A stretch of DNA of 50,100 nt, taken from NCBI GenBank assembly GCA_021736255.1, contig JAIPGG010000009.1:1-50100 (forward strand), given 5' to 3'. Positions within the stretch are counted from its first letter, which is position 1. Each line of letters starts with the position of its first letter. The notes beneath the pieces were generated by a model that was given only the letters and a program-made list of their open reading frames with translations, made no database searches and was not told the DNA's origin. This DNA is from Spirochaetales bacterium (lineage in GTDB: Bacteria > Spirochaetota > Spirochaetia > JAIPGG01). This document shows positions 46,236 to 50,100 of this stretch, piece after piece. The translations under genes and the position numbers were made by a program.

Positions 46236-47510
46236 TTAACTGCCGCTTTCGGGGTTACCGATCTTTGATTTCAGCTTCCTTTGGAGCCTGTTTCTCCGGT
46301 AAATCCACGAGGGCCTCTTCTTCGGATCGATCTCGCAGCCGTAGAGGCAGGCCTCGACCAGTTCAAGGGCCCTGCCTATGTCTTTGAGACGGTGTTCATA
46401 GTATTTCGCAAGTTCGAGCCGTGCATGAAGGTAATCGCCCATTTTTTCCAGTCGACGCCAAACAGCTTCCGCCGATTCGTAGCGCCGGTCAATCCTGTGC
46501 ATCCGTCCGAGCGCCCTTCCCGCTTCGACCGAACCGGCATGAAATGCAGTTTCAAGAACAGCCGCACTTCGGGGGTCTTTGAACCTGCCGAGCAGTGCGG
46601 CAAGCCCTGCAATAGCCTTCGGATCCATTCCGTACGGGACCTTATCGCCCTTTAAAACAACCCTGCCTTTTATCCCTTCTTGTTGGAGAGGATCAGCGCC
46701 GGAAGGAACACGGCCCGGCAATTCTGCGAGCACGGAGGTAAGGGAAACCAGACTCAACACATCATCCCGGTTGTGCCGAAAAACCGGTTCGAGAAGTTCG
46801 GAATCCCTCTCTTCGAGAAAGCGGAAATACCGCTCCGGTACGAGGCTTCCCGGCAGATCATCGCCCCGCACCATATCGAGCACCTTCTCTTCTATGTTCT
46901 TGAGACTGCATGAATCGAGGGTCTTTCCCCAAACCCTTCTCGAGAGATAGAGGAGATCGAGTTCCTGGATAAGAGGGAAAACCATTCCCTGCATAAGGGC
47001 ACGCCCCCGCAGCAGATGAGAGTCGTAGCTTTTGCCGTTGTAAGAAACAGCCACTTTCTTTTGTGAGAAGAGACCGGCTACCGCCTCCATAAATTCCCCT
47101 TCGCCGGGAAAATCGCTCAGGAAATATTGCTCCAGCCGGAGATGATCTTTTTCGATCCATGCCGCCCCTACAAGAAAAACCAGAGTACCCGCTCCTCCTG
47201 AAAGACCGGTGGTTTCCGTATCATAAAAGATACAATCCTCCGGGCCTGTTCCCTCGGGAAAAGGGAAGCTCCCCTCGTTCCATTGTCCGAAATCTCCGGG
47301 ATACGGAAGCTTTTCGATTCGGCGGTAGGTGTATTCGGTCAGGCGCTGCCACTGAGAGGAGATGACCGAAAGATCTTCGGAATCCCGAGCCCCCTTTCCG
47401 GGTTTCTCCGGAGGCGTCAAGCCTGCATCCTCGTTCGGGAAGTGCTTTCGGCTGGGAGGATGCCGTCTAATATGTTCGAGCCGTTGTTTAAGAGCTGTCC
47501 GTCTTTTCAT
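46236..47510 (-). CDS. YprB/MrfB-like ribonuclease-H-like exonuclease
   Basis: FYDTETTGLSGGAGTLVFLVGAAWIEKDHLRLEQYFLSDFPGEGEFM...VSYNGKSYDSHLLRGRALM...HNRDDVLSLVSL; ATG 47510 preferred. Confidence 0.85.
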   Translation of the reverse strand: MKRRTALKQRLEHIRRHPPSRKHFPNEDAGLTPPEKPGKGARDSEDLSVISSQWQRLTEYTYRRIEKLPYPGDFGQWNEGSFPFPEGTGPEDCIFYDTETTGLSGGAGTLVFLVGAAWIEKDHLRLEQYFLSDFPGEGEFMEAVAGLFSQKKVAVSYNGKSYDSHLLRGRALMQGMVFPLIQELDLLYLSRRVWGKTLDSCSLKNIEEKVLDMVRGDDLPGSLVPERYFRFLEERDSELLEPVFRHNRDDVLSLVSLTSVLAELPGRVPSGADPLQQEGIKGRVVLKGDKVPYGMDPKAIAGLAALLGRFKDPRSAAVLETAFHAGSVEAGRALGRMHRIDRRYESAEAVWRRLEKMGDYLHARLELAKYYEHRLKDIGRALELVEACLYGCEIDPKKRPSWIYRRNRLQRKLKSKIGNPESGS

Positions 47511-49803
47511 CAGCCAACCAACTGTCGAGGAACCTGATGGTTCGTTCTTTGATGCTCTCTGCCTGTGGAAGCTCTGCGTTCTCCACTCTTTCGACCGGTC
47601 CGATACAAGAAGGACAACCGCCCGAACAACCACAGGCCTTTACCCTGTCGCCGGCTGCGCGGAGTATGCGAGCGATGTCCTCGAAGGCACCCTCGCTCAG
47701 GCCCACTCCGCCGGGATGATTGTCGAAAAGATAGATTACCGGCACCCCGTAATGCGGGTCTCTGACCCGCTCGGCAATACCTAAATCCCGGGCAACACAG
47801 AGAAGAAAAACCGGAGCTACCTGTCGAATCAGGTTCCCGGCACCGCTGAGCACGAGACCGGCGGTAACCGCATCCACATCCGCCAGCACAGCAGCTGCCG
47901 GGCTCCCGGCGCTTACTAATAATCCCAAACCCCGAGTGTGCATTTGCTCTTCGGGAAGAAAGATGTCGCCGTAGCCAACATTTTCATTTGTACCGAATCG
48001 GAGCTTTTTGTACTTTGCCACATCACTTCGGACCAGCAGGTCTCCGAATACGAGTTCGTTTCCCGCCGATTGTCTCCGTTCATCTTCTGAGAGCACCTTT
48101 ATATCTCGTTTCACAAGCGAATCAGTGTAATAGTTCGTATCACCGGCGGTTACAAAGCAGCGGTTATTCTCCAGATCGAGCTTTTCAACCTGGAGCCGGC
48201 GCCCCTGATGAAGATAAACCGCCCCATCGAACAGGAGCTCTTTTGCAGAGGGGACATCCATCTCGCCTATCACATCGTTTTTTCCCTCCGTGGTATCGAC
48301 GATAACCACATTTTCGGGAGAGCTTGTTCGAAGTGAAACCTGTTCTGCTGGATACGAACGGTCGGCCCAGTACCATTTTCCCCGGCTGTAGCGCAAAACC
48401 CCCTCTCCTTCGAGTTCTTCGAGGGCTTCGCGTATATCTTCAAAAACCTCGTCCGTCTCGGTAAGGGGGAGTTCGAAGCCGGCACACTTGAGGTGATCGA
48501 GAAGAATATAGGGGTTTTCCGGATCAACCCAGCCGGATTCGGGATTTTGCCCGAAAAAATACTCAGGATTTTCGACCATGTACTGATCGACCGGCATGGA
48601 GGAAGCGACCAGTATCGAGACGGATACACTGCCGGTTCTGCCGGCACGCCCGGCCTGCTGCCAGGCCGATGCAATACTTCCTGGAAAACCGGCAAGCACC
48701 GAGAGATCCAAGCCGCCGATATCGATGCCGAGTTCGAGGGCGTTCGTCGAGACGACACCATGAATACTCCCCTCCCGAAGTCCCTGTTCTATTATCCGCC
48801 GCTGGGAAGGGAGGTAGCCTCCGCGATAAGATTCCACTCGTATATGCTCATTTTGATTGTAGCGGTTTTTCAAACTGGTATTGATATAGCCGGCAATTAA
48901 TTCCGTTCTCATTCTGGAACGTGCAAAAACGATTGTCTTTACTCCAGCACGCAAGGCCCGAAGGGCAATGTCTTTGGATTCATTGGTAATTCCTTTGCGT
49001 ATTCCCTGGTTACGGTCCACCAGCGGGGGGTTGTAGAGGATTACGTGGCGTTCACCGGCGGGTGCACCGTTACAATCTACCAAGCGTGCTTCATCCTCGA
49101 TAATCGAACAAGCGAGTTCGAGGGGGTTCCCAATGGTAGCTGAGGCACAGAAAAATACCGGATCCGAGCCGTAAAAGCGGCAAATCCGCTTGAGTCTCCG
49201 GAGCAGGTTCACCATGTGCGAGCCGAAGACCCCCCGATATATATGTACTTCATCGATCACAATGAAACGAAGGTTGGAGAAAAAACGGATCCATTTCGGA
49301 TGATTGGGGAGAATCCCTGCATGGAGCATGTCGGGATTCGAGATGATAATTCTGCCGGTATCCCGGGCGGATATCCTGAGTGAGCCTGGGGTGTCCCCGT
49401 CATAGGTAACGATCTTGACCGGAAGAAGACCGTCCAGAACGATATCGCCGAGGGCGGCCTGCTGGTCTTGAGCCAAGGCCTTGGTGGGAAAGAGATAGAG
49501 GGCCCGCCCATCCCGGTCCTCGAGAAGTGTCTGGAGCACCGGCAATGAATAACTCAGCGTTTTTCCCGACGCCGTCGGAGTGACAACAACCGTATTCTCT
49601 CCAGCTCGAAGCGAATCGTACGCTTTCCGCTGATGAGAGTACAGGCTCCTTATCCCCCGGGACTCCAGAGCAGATTGTAAATCGCTGTGCAAATCCTCCG
49701 GAAAATCAAGAAAGGAACCGTCCCTCGCCGGGATCGTCTGCCAGCGGGTAACATTCTCCATAAACCGATTGTCCCGGCGGAGTTCTTCGAGAAACTGTTT
49801 CAC
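47488..49803 (-). CDS. YprA/MrfA-like DEXH helicase with DUF1998-type C terminus
   Basis: VVTPTASGKTLSYSLPVLQTLL, VIDEVHIYRGVFGSHMVNLLRR, QQAGRAGRTG, C-terminal GCSGGCPSCIGP; GTG at 49803/49806 with GGAGGGG upstream preferred to the track start 49959. Confidence 0.88.
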   Translation of the reverse strand: MKQFLEELRRDNRFMENVTRWQTIPARDGSFLDFPEDLHSDLQSALESRGIRSLYSHQRKAYDSLRAGENTVVVTPTASGKTLSYSLPVLQTLLEDRDGRALYLFPTKALAQDQQAALGDIVLDGLLPVKIVTYDGDTPGSLRISARDTGRIIISNPDMLHAGILPNHPKWIRFFSNLRFIVIDEVHIYRGVFGSHMVNLLRRLKRICRFYGSDPVFFCASATIGNPLELACSIIEDEARLVDCNGAPAGERHVILYNPPLVDRNQGIRKGITNESKDIALRALRAGVKTIVFARSRMRTELIAGYINTSLKNRYNQNEHIRVESYRGGYLPSQRRIIEQGLREGSIHGVVSTNALELGIDIGGLDLSVLAGFPGSIASAWQQAGRAGRTGSVSVSILVASSMPVDQYMVENPEYFFGQNPESGWVDPENPYILLDHLKCAGFELPLTETDEVFEDIREALEELEGEGVLRYSRGKWYWADRSYPAEQVSLRTSSPENVVIVDTTEGKNDVIGEMDVPSAKELLFDGAVYLHQGRRLQVEKLDLENNRCFVTAGDTNYYTDSLVKRDIKVLSEDERRQSAGNELVFGDLLVRSDVAKYKKLRFGTNENVGYGDIFLPEEQMHTRGLGLLVSAGSPAAAVLADVDAVTAGLVLSGAGNLIRQVAPVFLLCVARDLGIAERVRDPHYGVPVIYLFDNHPGGVGLSEGAFEDIARILRAAGDRVKACGCSGGCPSCIGPVERVENAELPQAESIKERTIRFLDSWLADEKTDSS

Positions 49804-49864
49804 CACCCCTCCCAGTTCTGTTACTATACCAGAGAGAGCGCCGTGAGCAAAGATGAAAATAATC

Positions 49865-49893
49865 TTGACCCTCTCGGGCAACGACCATACACT
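49865..49893 (+). promoter_or_regulatory. glgC promoter
   Basis: TTGACC, 17 bp, TACACT. Confidence 0.6.
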
Positions 49894-49915
49894 CGAAAAG
49901 TAGAAGGAGGCTGCT

Positions 49916-50100
49916 GTGCAAAATGTTCTATCAATCGTACTGGGCGGAGGCAAAGGCACACGACTCTATCCTCTTACAAAAAAACGGGCAAAACCTGCCG
50001 TTCCCTTCGGAGGGAAATACCGGCTCGTTGATATTCCCATATCGAACTGTATTAATTCCAATATGAAACAGATCTACATCCTGACGCAGTTCAATTCAGC
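49916..50100 (+). CDS. glgC: glucose-1-phosphate adenylyltransferase, 5' part only
   Basis: GTG at 49916 reads [62 protein letters not shown]; absent from the ORF track. Confidence 0.95.
   Translation, partial: MQNVLSIVLGGGKGTRLYPLTKKRAKPAVPFGGKYRLVDIPISNCINSNMKQIYILTQFNS

Noticed and set aside
1-50100. CRISPR arrays, rRNA genes, secretion or restriction-modification loci
   Set aside because: No regularly spaced repeats, rRNA sequence or relevant protein motifs were seen.

Overview
The window is a contiguous piece of a spirochaete-type chromosome, judged by the FlaA sheath and FlaB core flagellin genes. It is mostly housekeeping and motility genes. In order: a truncated Na/Pi symporter; a FecR/PEGA/beta-propeller lipoprotein; a TM1266-hydG-hydE-hydF [FeFe]-hydrogenase maturation operon with no structural hydrogenase in view; a Dps-like ferritin; a B12-binding radical SAM protein; a small toxin-antitoxin islet bounded by a 17-bp duplication of the tRNA-Leu 3' end; tatD; a cNMP-binding sensor kinase; two flaA genes; fba; metX-metW; infC-rpmI-rplT; a coiled-coil gene with zapA; a PilZ-TPR-STAS cluster; flaB-flaB-flaG-fliD; tsaE-tsaB; an HD-GYP gene; csrA-fliW-flgL-flgK-flgN on the minus strand; trxB; a GH3 gene; glgA; a MrfB/MrfA (YprB/YprA) pair; and the start of glgC. 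The observations I rate highest are: (1) both flaB leaders carry an ANGGA hairpin loop 17-18 nt upstream of an ANGGA Shine-Dalgarno, with different stem sequences, which suggests dual-site CsrA control in the same window as csrA-fliW; (2) the tRNA-Leu-bounded higBA islet lacking an integrase; (3) three genes (higB, tatD, metX) whose -10 box ends exactly 7 nt before the start codon, suggesting leaderless mRNAs; (4) tsaE with a probable CTG start that the ORF track misses; (5) an altered C-terminal Cys motif in HydG; (6) Pho-box-like 11-bp-periodic repeats upstream of the Na/Pi symporter. All functional calls are by reading the sequence; no searches were run.
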